A DNA stretch of 20,812 nt, from NCBI GenBank assembly GCA_030836725.1, contig JAUPLV010000022.1, forward strand, positions 1-20,812, read 5' to 3'. The notes below the pieces were generated by a model that saw only the letters and a program-made list of their open reading frames with translations, did not search any database and was not told where the DNA came from. Source of the DNA: Pseudomonadota bacterium. GTDB taxonomy: Bacteria > Pseudomonadota > Gammaproteobacteria > Burkholderiales > Thiobacillaceae. Within the stretch, counting starts at the first letter, position 1. Each line of letters begins with the position of its first letter. This document shows, piece by piece, positions 1 to 6,946 of this stretch. A program made the translations under genes and the position numbers.

Positions 1-859
1 GCAGGGTCTTGCCGGTGCCGGCCTGGCCGAGCAGGGTGACGAAATCGATCTCGGGATCCATCAGCACGTTGAGCGCGAAGTTTTGTTCGCGGTTGCGCGC
101 GGTGATGCCCCACACATTGTTCTTGGCGTGGGTGAAGTCGCGCACCGTGATGATTTCCGCCTGCTTGCCCTCGACTTTCAATACCTTGGCGTAGAGGGGG
201 CTGGGGCCTTCCTGGTAGACGAATTCGTTCGGCAGCAGGTTCGCCACCAGCGGCCCCTTGATGCGGTAATGGGTGTGGCCGTTGGCCTGCCAGGATTCCA
301 TGCCCTTGCCGTGGGTGTCCCAGAAATCGGCAGGCAGTTCACGCACTCCCGCATACAGCAGGTCGGTGTCTTCCAGCACCTTGTCGTTGAAGTAGTCCTC
401 GGCCGGCAGCCCCAGTGCGCGCGCCTTGATCCGCATGTTGATGTCTTTCGACACCAGGATCACCTGCCGCTTGGGGTGGTGGCGAGACAGGAACAGCACC
501 ACGCCAAGAATCTGGTTGTCGACCTTGCTGGTCGGCAGGCTCATCGGAATGTCGCCGGTGATCGCCTGGGTCTGCAAAAACAGCTTGCCGCTGGCGGCGT
601 TGTGGCTATGCGGCGCGAGCGGCACGCCGTCCTCGATGCTGTCGAGGGTGCTGACGATTTCGTCGATGAAGCGGCTGGCCTGGCGGGCGTTGCGCGAGAC
701 CTCGGTCATGCCCTTCTTGTGCTGGTCGAGTTCTTCCAGCGTGGCGATCGGCACGTAGATGTCGTGCTCCTCGAAGCGGAACAGGCTGGTGGGGTCGTGC
801 ATCAGCACGTTGGTATCCAACACGAACAGCTTGGTCTGGGCAGCGGCTTTTCTTGGCAT
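1..859 (-). CDS. PIN domain-PhoH family ATPase, 3' part missing (window edge)
   Basis: Cytoplasmic protein combining an N-terminal PIN nuclease-like domain with a C-terminal PhoH/RNA-helicase-like P-loop ATPase; the family is linked to RNA metabolism but its exact substrate is not settled. The reading frame from ATG at 859 is open to position 1, giving 286 residues. The PIN part shows LDTNVL (D15), LEELDQHK (E42/E43), KVDNQIL (D114) and LVSKDINMR (D139), the expected acidic metal-binding set. The Walker A motif GQAGTGKT occupies residues 278-285, right at the edge, so Walker B and the rest of the ATPase lie outside. It is divergent from the HIRAN gene, with a 157-bp gap. The architecture is that of the YlaK/PhoH2-like group rather than short PhoH, because the PIN domain comes first. 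Family assignment is firm; biological role is inference. Confidence 0.93.
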   Translation of the reverse strand, partial: MPRKAAAQTKLFVLDTNVLMHDPTSLFRFEEHDIYVPIATLEELDQHKKGMTEVSRNARQASRFIDEIVSTLDSIEDGVPLAPHSHNAASGKLFLQTQAITGDIPMSLPTSKVDNQILGVVLFLSRHHPKRQVILVSKDINMRIKARALGLPAEDYFNDKVLEDTDLLYAGVRELPADFWDTHGKGMESWQANGHTHYRIKGPLVANLLPNEFVYQEGPSPLYAKVLKVEGKQAEIITVRDFTHAKNNVWGITARNREQNFALNVLMDPEIDFVTLLGQAGTGKTL

Positions 860-1016
860 GGCGTGACGGCGCGGTGGTTGAGAATGCTTCATCCTACCTC
901 AAGCGGATGTCACCTTGCCTATGGGAATAATCAAAGCGGACGGGGGCCAGCCGATGCGGTCTGGATGGTTGTTTTGTCAGTAGAATGTCAGGTTCCCTCG
1001 TTGTCCGGGCTGCCCT

Positions 1017-1400
1017 ATGAGTCTTCGGCTGGTGTTGTCATGGCTTGCCTGGATGTGGGTCGCACCGCTGCATGCCCAGGTGGACGCGCACATTCTGCTG
1101 CAGGATTCGCCGCTGGCCGGGTTCCAGTACCACGCCGGCAAGGCGCTGTGGACGCGGATGCGGGTGGGCGATGCGCTCACCCTGATCCGGGAGCCGGACA
1201 ACCCTTATGATCCCATGGCGGTGCGGGTGGAATGGCAGGGCCGCAAGATCGGTTATGTGCCGCGCCGCGAGAATGACGATGTGGCGCGCCTGCTCGATCG
1301 GGGGCGGATTTTGAGCGCCCGCATCGTCAGATTGTCGGAAGTGCGCGATCCGTGGTCGCGGGTGCGCTTCGAGATTCTGCTTCCGCTGCAGCCGGACTGA
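1017..1400 (+). CDS. exported HIRAN-domain protein
   Basis: Encodes 127 aa. Residues 1-20 form a signal peptide (hydrophobic run LVLSWLAWMWVAPL, then HA before Q21), so the mature protein should be periplasmic. The remainder is a HIRAN domain: SPLAGFQYHAG (31-41), LIREPDNPYDPMAVRV (56-71), GRKIGYVPRREND (75-87), then a strand ending near the C-terminus. HIRAN domains are best known as DNA-end-binding modules of SNF2-type enzymes such as HLTF/Rad5; stand-alone exported forms also occur in bacteria and their ligand is unknown to me. A -10-like TAGAAT lies at 981-986, without a convincing -35. The gene sits just upstream of tsaB; its stop codon at 1398-1400 is immediately followed by ATG of a doubtful short frame. 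Domain call is firm; role unknown. Confidence 0.85.
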   Translation: MSLRLVLSWLAWMWVAPLHAQVDAHILLQDSPLAGFQYHAGKALWTRMRVGDALTLIREPDNPYDPMAVRVEWQGRKIGYVPRRENDDVARLLDRGRILSARIVRLSEVRDPWSRVRFEILLPLQPD

Positions 1401-1547
1401 ATGGAAACCCGGATGAAACGATGGGCCGTGTTCGCGCTGCTTGGCCGGATTGCGTCTGCTGGAAAACGCGCTGCCGGTGTCGGACGACCGCATCCGCGCG
1501 ATTTGCCGCGTCGTCTTCCGCGGCAACCGGTAAAATCACGTTTATGA
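1401..1547 (+). other. possible short or decayed ORF between HIRAN gene and tsaB
   Basis: A 48-codon frame opens with ATG directly after the HIRAN stop and ends in a TGA overlapping the tsaB ATG as ATGA. Its second half is arginine/proline-rich (for example RPHPRDLPRRLPRQP), which looks like out-of-frame GC-rich DNA. The +1 frame over 1441-1533 reads more like protein (LAGLRLLENALPVSDD, then RAICRVVFRGNR and stop), but has no ATG. A single-base frameshift near 1440 would join MKRWAVFALL to that stretch. This could be a remnant gene, a translational coupler for tsaB, or nothing. Confidence 0.2.
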
Positions 1548-2233
1548 AATTGCTCGTTCTCGACACATCGACTGAATATTGCTCCGCTGCGCTATGGCTG
1601 GATGGCCGCATCCAGGCGCGCCGCGTGCTGGCCGGACAGCAGCACAGCAGCCTGCTGCTGCCGATGGTGGACGAACTGCTGCGTGAATCGGGCTTCAGCC
1701 TGCGTCAGCTCGACGGCATCGGCTATGGCGCCGGTCCCGGCTCGTTCACCGGGCTGCGCATCGCTTGCGCGGTGACGCAGGGGCTGGCGTTCGGCGCCGA
1801 CCTGCCGGTGGTCGGCGTTTCGACGCTGGAGTCGATTGCCGAACAGTCAGGCGCGGGGAGCGTGCTGACCGTGCTCGATGCGCGCATGGCCGAGGTCTAC
1901 TGGGCGGCGTATCGGCGCGAGGGCGCGGACTGGCGTGCGGTCAGCGAACCGCAGCTGGCGCTGCCCGAATCGGTGTCTGTTCCCGAAGGCGGCGAGTGGG
2001 TCGGCGCAGGCAATGGATTTGCCGCGCTTGGCGAGGTGCTGCGGCCGCGCCTGACAGCGCAGCTCGCGCGCATCGACGATGCCATCATGCCTGACGCAGC
2101 GGCGATGGCGCCGCTCGCCGCCAGGGCGTTCGAGCGCGGCGAGGGCATGGATGCCGCGCTCGCCGCGCCGATCTACCTGCGCGACAAGGTTGCGCTGACG
2201 GTGGACGAACGCCGTGCCAGGAAATCCGCATGA
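1544..2233 (+). CDS. tsaB: tRNA threonylcarbamoyladenosine biosynthesis protein TsaB
   Basis: TsaB (YeaZ) is the ASKHA-fold scaffold that partners TsaD and TsaE in making N6-threonylcarbamoyladenosine at position 37 of ANN-decoding tRNAs, in the cytoplasm. The 229-aa product matches the usual ~230. It begins MKLLVLDTSTEYCSAAL, the standard phosphate-loop-like start, and carries GAGPGSFTGLRIA near residues 62-74 and a terminal PIYLRDKVA. I chose the ATG at 1544 because it gives this canonical N-terminus; the frame is open further upstream but the extension is not family-like. TAAAAT at 1531-1536 resembles a -10 box only 8 nt before the ATG, so a very short leader is possible. The stop overlaps the rimI start (ATGA), indicating translational coupling; tsaB-rimI adjacency is common because both act on translation. 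Confidence 0.96.
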   Translation: MKLLVLDTSTEYCSAALWLDGRIQARRVLAGQQHSSLLLPMVDELLRESGFSLRQLDGIGYGAGPGSFTGLRIACAVTQGLAFGADLPVVGVSTLESIAEQSGAGSVLTVLDARMAEVYWAAYRREGADWRAVSEPQLALPESVSVPEGGEWVGAGNGFAALGEVLRPRLTAQLARIDDAIMPDAAAMAPLAARAFERGEGMDAALAAPIYLRDKVALTVDERRARKSA

Positions 2234-2712
2234 GCGCCCAGTTCGATATTCCGGTCTATGAGATCGCGCACCGCCTGCGGCCGATGTCCGAAGCCGATCT
2301 GCCGTGCATTCATCGGATCGAACTGGCGAGTTACGAGCATCCGTGGAGCCAGGGCAATTTTTCCGATTCGCTCGGCGCCGGCTACAGCATGTGGGTGCAT
2401 GAGGCCGACGGCGAGGTGATCGGGTATTACGCGATGATGGCGGCGGCGGGCGAAGCGCATCTGCTCAACCTCACCATTGCGCCGCAGTGGCGGCGTCACG
2501 GCCTCGGGCGCGATCTGCTCGACCATTGCCTGGCGCGCGCCTGCGATCACCATGCGGAAAGCCTGTTTCTTGAAGTGCGAACCTCCAATGCCGCCGCCAT
2601 CGCGCTGTACCACAGCTGTGGTTTCATCGATCTGGCGGTGCGGCGAGGTTACTACCCTGCACGCGACGGCCGCGAAGATGCGCTGATCATGAAGAAAGAA
2701 CTGACGTGCTGA
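2230..2712 (+). CDS. rimI: ribosomal protein S18-alanine N-acetyltransferase RimI
   Basis: GNAT-family enzyme that transfers acetyl from acetyl-CoA to the N-terminal alanine of ribosomal protein S18. The 160-aa product shows the RimI substrate-side motif HPWS (37-40), the acetyl-CoA pyrophosphate-binding loop RRHGLG (88-93), and the active-site stretch FLEVRTSNAAAIALYHSCGF (113-132) with E115 and Y127 in the positions expected for the catalytic Glu and Tyr. It overlaps tsaB by 4 nt and the udg gene by 7 nt, so the three are almost certainly one operon. A related GNAT acting on another substrate cannot be formally excluded, but context and motifs agree with RimI. Confidence 0.93.
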   Translation: MSAQFDIPVYEIAHRLRPMSEADLPCIHRIELASYEHPWSQGNFSDSLGAGYSMWVHEADGEVIGYYAMMAAAGEAHLLNLTIAPQWRRHGLGRDLLDHCLARACDHHAESLFLEVRTSNAAAIALYHSCGFIDLAVRRGYYPARDGREDALIMKKELTC

Positions 2713-3350
2713 CCCGCGACGATGTCTTCAGCGAACTCGGCATCGGACCGGTGTGGCGGCTGCGCGAGACGCCGGCTGCCCCTTGCTCTTCGCCGCTTCC
2801 GGACTGGGACCGGCTCGCCGATGCCGTCGCCCGCTGCACCGCCTGCAAGCTGCACGCCACCCGCACCCAGGGCGTGCTCGGCGTCGGCGACCATAACGCC
2901 GACTGGCTGGTCATCGGCGAAGCGCCGGGCGCCGACGAGGACGCGCAGGGCGAGCCCTTTGTCGGCCAGGCCGGCAAGCTGCTCGACGCCATGCTGGCCT
3001 CGATCGGCCTGAGCCGCGGCGACAACGTCTACATCACCAACGTGCTGAAATCGCGCCCGCCCGGCAACCGCAATCCCGAGCCGGACGAGGTGGCCGCCTG
3101 CCGGCCCTATCTGCTGGCGCAGATCGAACTCATCCGGCCGAAGCTCATTCTCGCGCTGGGGCGCTTCGCCGCGCAAAGCCTGCTCGATACCGACGAAGCC
3201 ATCGCCCGCCTGCGCGGCCGCGTGCACCGCTTCCAGAACGTGCCGCTGGTCGTGACCTATCATCCCGCTTATCTGCTGCGCAACCTGCCCGACAAGGCGC
3301 GCGCATGGGAGGATTTGTGCCTGGCGCGGCGGACGATGCAGACGTTGTGA
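2706..3350 (+). CDS. family 4 (iron-sulfur) uracil-DNA glycosylase
   Basis: Removes uracil from DNA in base-excision repair. The 214-aa protein has motif A GEAPGADEDAQGEPFVG (71-87), TNVLKSRPPGNRNP (111-124) and motif B HPAYLLR (186-192), characteristic of Udg4 enzymes. Family members carry a 4Fe-4S cluster; here C44, C47 (CTAC) and C132 (CRPYLL) are in the expected places, while position 148, where I recall the fourth ligand in thermophile enzymes, is isoleucine; C205 or C27 might substitute. The start is GTG at 2706, inside the end of rimI (7-nt overlap). Residues 1-40 are a low-complexity N-terminal extension of the kind seen in proteobacterial homologues. Family certain; cluster completeness uncertain. 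Confidence 0.92.
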   Translation: MLTRDDVFSELGIGPVWRLRETPAAPCSSPLPDWDRLADAVARCTACKLHATRTQGVLGVGDHNADWLVIGEAPGADEDAQGEPFVGQAGKLLDAMLASIGLSRGDNVYITNVLKSRPPGNRNPEPDEVAACRPYLLAQIELIRPKLILALGRFAAQSLLDTDEAIARLRGRVHRFQNVPLVVTYHPAYLLRNLPDKARAWEDLCLARRTMQTL

Positions 3351-3362
3351 AAATCTTTTTTT

Positions 3363-3439
3363 ATCCGCGAAGGACGCGAAGAAACGCGAAGAGAATGGAA
3401 AGAGCACCTGAAGGGTTTTCCTTCGCGTCCTTCGCGGAT
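3363..3439 (+). repeat. long palindromic intergenic repeat with GCGAAG submotifs
   Basis: Perfect 19-bp inverted arms at 3363-3381 (ATCCGCGAAGGACGCGAAG) and 3421-3439, separated by 39 nt. Within it GCGAAG occurs three times in the left half at 9-10 bp spacing (3367, 3376, 3386) and its complement twice in the right arm. The regular internal period suggests a dispersed palindromic element rather than a simple terminator stem. Resemblance to 'GCGAAGGACGCGAAG' intergenic repeats of other proteobacteria is from memory and unchecked. Confidence 0.8.
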
Positions 3440-3453
3440 CGTTTTTTGTTTTT
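3363..3453 (+). terminator. probable rho-independent terminator of tsaB-rimI-udg
   Basis: The 19-bp GC-rich stem is followed on the + strand by TTTTTT at 3442-3447 and more T to 3453. It lies 12 bp after the udg stop and before the next gene at 3468. The loop is long (39 nt), which is atypical, but the right arm plus T-tract fits termination of rightward transcription. Confidence 0.5.
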
Positions 3454-3467
3454 GGACCAATCGATCA

Positions 3468-4520
3468 ATGAAACTCCTGCATTCCGCGCTGCGTTTCCGC
3501 GTCAATTATTTCTCCGACCTTGGCCGCCATCAGGTGGTGATCTGGATGCCGGGCGATACCCCGCCGGTCGATGCCCAGATGGATGTCGGGCTGAAGATCG
3601 AGCATGAGGTGCCGAACGAGGCGTTCCGCGGCGACATCGCGCCGCTGAAGCTGGGGCGTTTCTATCCGTCGCAGCTGCTGCGCGCCGATGATGCGCCCGG
3701 CCCGATGTTCCGCGTGATGAAGCTCAACGCATCCAGCTTTGTCGCCAACTTCAGCCATCCGCTGCAGGGCCGCATTTTCAGCATCGACAGCGGCAAGGCC
3801 GATGTCTCGACCGAGCCGGTCGGCAAGGTCACGCAGCTGCTGGAGTGGAGCGGCATGGAAACGCAGCTGCAGACGCCGACCGACTTCGAGGGGCCGGATG
3901 CGTTTAGCCGCGAGGACGAATTCCCGGATACCGAGTTCTACGCGCTCGCCCGCAAGGTCACCCACGTCGACGCCGTGTGCGCGCGCCGCATCCAGGCGCT
4001 GTACCGCACCGTGCTGCCGGAAAACGCGCGGGTGCTTGACCTGATGGCCGGATGGCGCTCGCATTTGCCCGACACGGTGCAATCCGCGGTGGGTCTCGGC
4101 CTGAACGCCGAGGAACTGGCCGACAACCCGCAGCTTGCCGAGCGCATCGTGCATGACCTCAATGCCGACCCGAAACTGCCGTTTGAAGACGCCAGTTTCG
4201 ATGCTGTGGTGTGCACGGTGTCGTTCGAATACCTGACCCAGCCGCACAAGATTGTCGCCGAAGCCAAACGGGTGCTGAAGCCGGGCGGCATGTTCGTGGT
4301 GACGCTGTCGCACCGCTATTTCCCGCCCAAGGTGATCAAGCTGTGGACGCAGCTGCACCCGATGGAGCGGATGGCCTGGGTCGGCATGCTGATCAAGCAG
4401 GCCGGTTTCAAAAAGGTCGAGACCTATGTCGAGCGCGGCCTCAAGCGCCCGAAGGACGACCGCTATGCCGACACGCTCGCCGAATCCGACCCGTTGTTTG
4501 CCACCTGGGGCGTGGCGTAA
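3468..4520 (+). CDS. FKBP-like/class I SAM methyltransferase fusion protein
   Basis: Encodes 350 aa. The C-terminal half is a Rossmann methyltransferase: VLDLMAGWRSHLP (189-201) replaces the usual DxGxGxG motif I, LPFEDASFDAVVC (237-249) is motif IV-like, and AKRVLKPGGMFVVTLSHRYF (267-286) follows. The loss of the glycine-rich loop fits a subfamily in which this segment reads DLxSSWxSHxP. The N-terminal region contains RVMKLNASSFVANFSHPLQGRIF (82-104), like the VDFNHPLAGK signature of SlyD-type FKBP peptidyl-prolyl isomerases, so an FKBP-like module probably precedes the methyltransferase. No signal peptide or membrane segment is evident. It stands alone between a terminator-like repeat and the LemA gene. 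Substrate is unknown. Methyltransferase fold is well supported; FKBP relation is moderately supported. Confidence 0.8.
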   Translation: MKLLHSALRFRVNYFSDLGRHQVVIWMPGDTPPVDAQMDVGLKIEHEVPNEAFRGDIAPLKLGRFYPSQLLRADDAPGPMFRVMKLNASSFVANFSHPLQGRIFSIDSGKADVSTEPVGKVTQLLEWSGMETQLQTPTDFEGPDAFSREDEFPDTEFYALARKVTHVDAVCARRIQALYRTVLPENARVLDLMAGWRSHLPDTVQSAVGLGLNAEELADNPQLAERIVHDLNADPKLPFEDASFDAVVCTVSFEYLTQPHKIVAEAKRVLKPGGMFVVTLSHRYFPPKVIKLWTQLHPMERMAWVGMLIKQAGFKKVETYVERGLKRPKDDRYADTLAESDPLFATWGVA

Positions 4521-4553
4521 ACTAGGCTCAAGCAACAACCACAGGAGGCTGAC

Positions 4554-5180
4554 ATGTTCAATTGGCTCAATACGTTCAAATGGGTAAGCGCGACGTTCCT
4601 GGCGTTGACCCTTTCCGGCTGCGGCTACAACACGCTGCAGACCACCGACGAGGATATCAAGGCTACCTGGGGCGAGGTGCTGAACCAGTATCAGCGCCGC
4701 GCCGACCTGGTGCCGAACCTGGTCAACGTGGTGAAGGGTTATGCAGCGCACGAGCAGGAGGTGTTCATCTCGGTGACCGAGGCGCGTGCCCGCGTCGGCG
4801 CGATCCAGGCGACGCCCGAACTCATTAACGATGAGGCTGCGTTCCAGAAATTCATCGCCGCGCAAGGCGAGCTCACCGGCGCGATTTCCCGTTTGTTGCT
4901 GGTCGCCGAGAACTATCCGCAGCTGAAAGCCGACGGCCTGTTCCGCGACCTGCAGGCGCAGATCGAAGGCACCGAAAACCGCATCGCCGTCGCGCGCAAC
5001 CGCTACATCGCCGCAGTGAAAACCTACAACGTCACGGTGCGTTCCTTCCCGTCCAATCTCACCGCGATGGCGTTCGGCTTCAAGACCAAGCCGGGCTTCA
5101 CGGTGGAAGACGAGAAGGCCATCGCCGTGCCGCCCAAGGTCGATTTCGGCGCGCCGGCCGCGCCCGCGGGCGGAAGCTGA
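4554..5180 (+). CDS. lemA: LemA family lipoprotein
   Basis: LemA proteins are small membrane-anchored, mostly alpha-helical proteins of unknown molecular function, very often encoded beside TPM-domain genes, as here. The 208-aa product has a type II signal with lipobox LSGC (C23), so it should be a lipoprotein in the cell envelope. The family core is clear: TWGEVLNQYQRRADLVPNLVNVVKGY, the long helix with HEQEVFISVTEARARVGAIQ, and NRYIAAVKTYN-VRSFPSNLTA near the C-terminus, ending with the Ala/Pro/Gly-rich tail. A strong ribosome site AGGAGG at 4543-4548 fixes the ATG at 4554. It is 7 bp from the next gene, so lemA and the two TPM genes form an operon. Confidence 0.95.
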   Translation: MFNWLNTFKWVSATFLALTLSGCGYNTLQTTDEDIKATWGEVLNQYQRRADLVPNLVNVVKGYAAHEQEVFISVTEARARVGAIQATPELINDEAAFQKFIAAQGELTGAISRLLLVAENYPQLKADGLFRDLQAQIEGTENRIAVARNRYIAAVKTYNVTVRSFPSNLTAMAFGFKTKPGFTVEDEKAIAVPPKVDFGAPAAPAGGS

Positions 5181-5187
5181 TCTCCGG

Positions 5188-6012
5188 ATGATCCGGCTGG
5201 CCCGGACGCGTGTCGCGTTCGGTTTCCTTCTGCTGCTGTGTGCGCTGTCCGCCTGGGCCCAGGTGGAGGTGCCCGAACTGTCTCGCCGGGTCACCGACCT
5301 GACGGCCGCGCTCGGCGCCGAGCAAGTGTCCGCGCTGGAAAACCAGCTTGCCGATTTCGAAGCCCGGAAGGGCAGTCAGATCGCCGTCCTGATCGTCCCC
5401 ACCACCCAGCCCGAAGACATCGCACAGTACGGCCTCCGCGTCGCCGAAAAATGGAAGATCGGCCGCGAGAAAATCGACGACGGCGTGATCCTGATCGTCG
5501 CCACGGATGACCGCACCTTGCGGCTGGAGGTGGGTTACGGGCTGGAGGGCGCGATTCCCGACGCCATCGCCAAGCGGGTGATCGCCGAAACCATCACCCC
5601 GTACTTCAAGGCGGGCGATTTCCACGGCGGCATCGACGCGGGCGTACAGCAGCTGATGCGGCTGATCGAGGGCGAGTCGTTGCCGCCGCCCGGCTCGGCG
5701 GGCGCGGGCGGAAACGACGGCCCCTTCGTCATGCTCATCGTCGGCGGCATCGTCGTCGGCTGGGTGCTTTCCATGATGATGAGCCGCCCGGCCGCGGGCG
5801 GCATCGCCGCGCTCGGCAGCGGGGCGGTGGGGACGATGCTGCTGGGCATGACGCCCATGCTGTTCTTCATTGTCGTGTTCGTGTTTGCCGGCGTGGCATC
5901 GGGATTCAGACACGGCGGCGGCTGGACCAGCGGTGGCGGCGGCGGGGGCGGCGGCTCCTGGAGCGGTGGCGGGGGTGGTTTCGGCGGCGGAGGCGCGTCA
6001 GGCTCATGGTGA
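5188..6012 (+). CDS. TPM-domain (YgcG-type) membrane protein with Gly-rich tail
   Basis: Encodes 274 aa. A cleavable signal peptide (residues 1-24, SAWA before Q25) exports the N-terminal TPM domain (about 35-155; AVLIVPTTQPEDIAQYGLRVAEKWKIG, DDGVILIVATDDRTLRLEVGYGLEGAIPD). Two hydrophobic segments follow (about 178-194 and 210-236), and the last ~30 residues are almost only Gly/Ser with a few Trp, typical of this family. TPM domains have been linked to photosystem repair in plants and, in some cases, acid phosphatase activity; in bacteria the role is uncertain. The gene lies 7 bp after lemA and overlaps the second TPM gene by 7 nt. Family firm, function unknown. Confidence 0.93.
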   Translation: MIRLARTRVAFGFLLLLCALSAWAQVEVPELSRRVTDLTAALGAEQVSALENQLADFEARKGSQIAVLIVPTTQPEDIAQYGLRVAEKWKIGREKIDDGVILIVATDDRTLRLEVGYGLEGAIPDAIAKRVIAETITPYFKAGDFHGGIDAGVQQLMRLIEGESLPPPGSAGAGGNDGPFVMLIVGGIVVGWVLSMMMSRPAAGGIAALGSGAVGTMLLGMTPMLFFIVVFVFAGVASGFRHGGGWTSGGGGGGGGSWSGGGGGFGGGGASGSW

Positions 6013-6506
6013 ATTTCAAACGCTGGCTCAGGCATCTGTTCATGCCGCCGTGGGCGTGGCGGCGCGCGTTTCCGCAGGCCACGCTCGACGCCATCGAGGC
6101 CGCGATCCGGGCGGGCGAAACCGCTCACGGCGGCGAAATCCGTTTCGCCATCGAGAACAGCCTGCCCGGCGCCCTGGCCTGGCGCGGCATGAGCGGGCGC
6201 GAACGCGCGATCGAGATGTTTTCCAACCTGCGCGTGTGGGATACCGAGCGCAACAGCGGCGTGCTGATTTATCTGCTGCTGGCCGACCGCGACATCGAGA
6301 TCGTCGCCGACCGAGGCATCGCCGCGCGGGTGGACGCCACCGCCTGGGAGGCGGCGGCGCAGGCGATGGAGGCCGCATTCCGAGAGGGCGAATTCGAGCG
6401 CGGTGCGTTGGCCGGGATCGAGCGGATCAGCGGGATGCTGGCGGCATATTTCCCGCCATCCGGGCATAATCCGGATGAACTGGCGAATCGTCCGGTTATT
6501 GTGTGA
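6006..6506 (+). CDS. second TPM-domain protein, short and without export signal
   Basis: Encodes 166 aa and overlaps the preceding TPM gene by 7 nt, so it is translated from the same message. The TPM core is recognisable: LDAIEAAIRAGETAHGGEIRFAIENSL, VWDTERNSGVLIYLLLADRDIEIVADRGI and the amphipathic C-terminal helix ending MLAAYFPP. Unlike its neighbour it lacks a signal peptide, transmembrane segments and the Gly-rich tail, so it is predicted to be cytosolic or peripherally membrane-bound; the N-terminus is basic and Trp-rich (FKRWLRHLFMPPWAWRR) and could attach to the membrane surface. lemA followed by two TPM genes of long and short type is a recurrent betaproteobacterial arrangement in my recollection. 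Role unknown. Confidence 0.88.
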   Translation: MVNFKRWLRHLFMPPWAWRRAFPQATLDAIEAAIRAGETAHGGEIRFAIENSLPGALAWRGMSGRERAIEMFSNLRVWDTERNSGVLIYLLLADRDIEIVADRGIAARVDATAWEAAAQAMEAAFREGEFERGALAGIERISGMLAAYFPPSGHNPDELANRPVIV

Positions 6507-6515
6507 GGAGACAAG

Positions 6516-6923
6516 ATGCAGGCTTATGCGGTGTGGTGGATTCTGGCGGCGGTGCTGGTGGGTGTGGAACTTACCAGCGGCACCTTCTATCTGCTGGTGT
6601 ATGGACTGGCGGCGTTGGCGGCGGGCGTGGCTGCCTGGCTCGGCGCCGGTTTGATTATGCAATTGTTGACGGCGGCTGTGATCGCCGTGCTGGGCACCCT
6701 GGCTTTGCGTCACTGGAAACGGACGACCGCGCATCCTGAATCCACCGTACAGGACATGGATATCGGCCAGACTGTGCAGGTCGAGTTCTGGCAGGATGGC
6801 CGCGGCCAGGTCAAATACCGCGGCGCGCTGTGGGATGCCGAGGCCGAAATGGCCGGGGTGGATAACGCTCGGCCGCTGGTGATTCGGGCCGTCAAGGGCA
6901 ACACACTGGTTCTTGGCAATTAA
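6516..6923 (+). CDS. NfeD-like membrane protein (NfeD1b type)
   Basis: Encodes 135 aa. Two hydrophobic helices (about residues 5-36 and 42-65) precede a cytosolic OB-fold domain of about 55 residues: DIGQTVQVEFWQDGRGQVKYRGALWDAEAE and the terminal VIRAVKGNTLVLGN, the NfeD C-terminal signature. Short NfeD proteins pair with SPFH/stomatin proteins and are thought to help organise membrane microdomains. Here the SPFH gene follows 23 bp downstream in the same direction, the standard pair (YbbK/QmcA-YbbJ in E. coli, though the order differs). Ribosome site GAGGAG at 6505-6510 supports the ATG at 6516. There is no protease domain, so it is not the long ClpP-fused form. Confidence 0.92.
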   Translation: MQAYAVWWILAAVLVGVELTSGTFYLLVYGLAALAAGVAAWLGAGLIMQLLTAAVIAVLGTLALRHWKRTTAHPESTVQDMDIGQTVQVEFWQDGRGQVKYRGALWDAEAEMAGVDNARPLVIRAVKGNTLVLGN

Positions 6924-6946
6924 ATAATCAATCAGGGAGAAAACAA

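Noticed and set aside
860..1016. Paired divergent promoters between PhoH-like and HIRAN genes
   Set aside because: Only a lone TAGAAT (981-986) resembles a promoter element; no -35 at proper spacing on either strand, so no feature is listed.
83..1210. 375-codon open frame on the + strand opposite the PhoH-like gene
   Set aside because: It runs antisense through the PIN-PhoH coding sequence and out of frame through the HIRAN gene; the product has no family features and arises from GC-rich third positions.
3465..5294. 609-codon open frame on the - strand
   Set aside because: It is antisense to the methyltransferase and lemA genes, which have clear family motifs; the translated product is His/Arg/Asp-rich shadow sequence.
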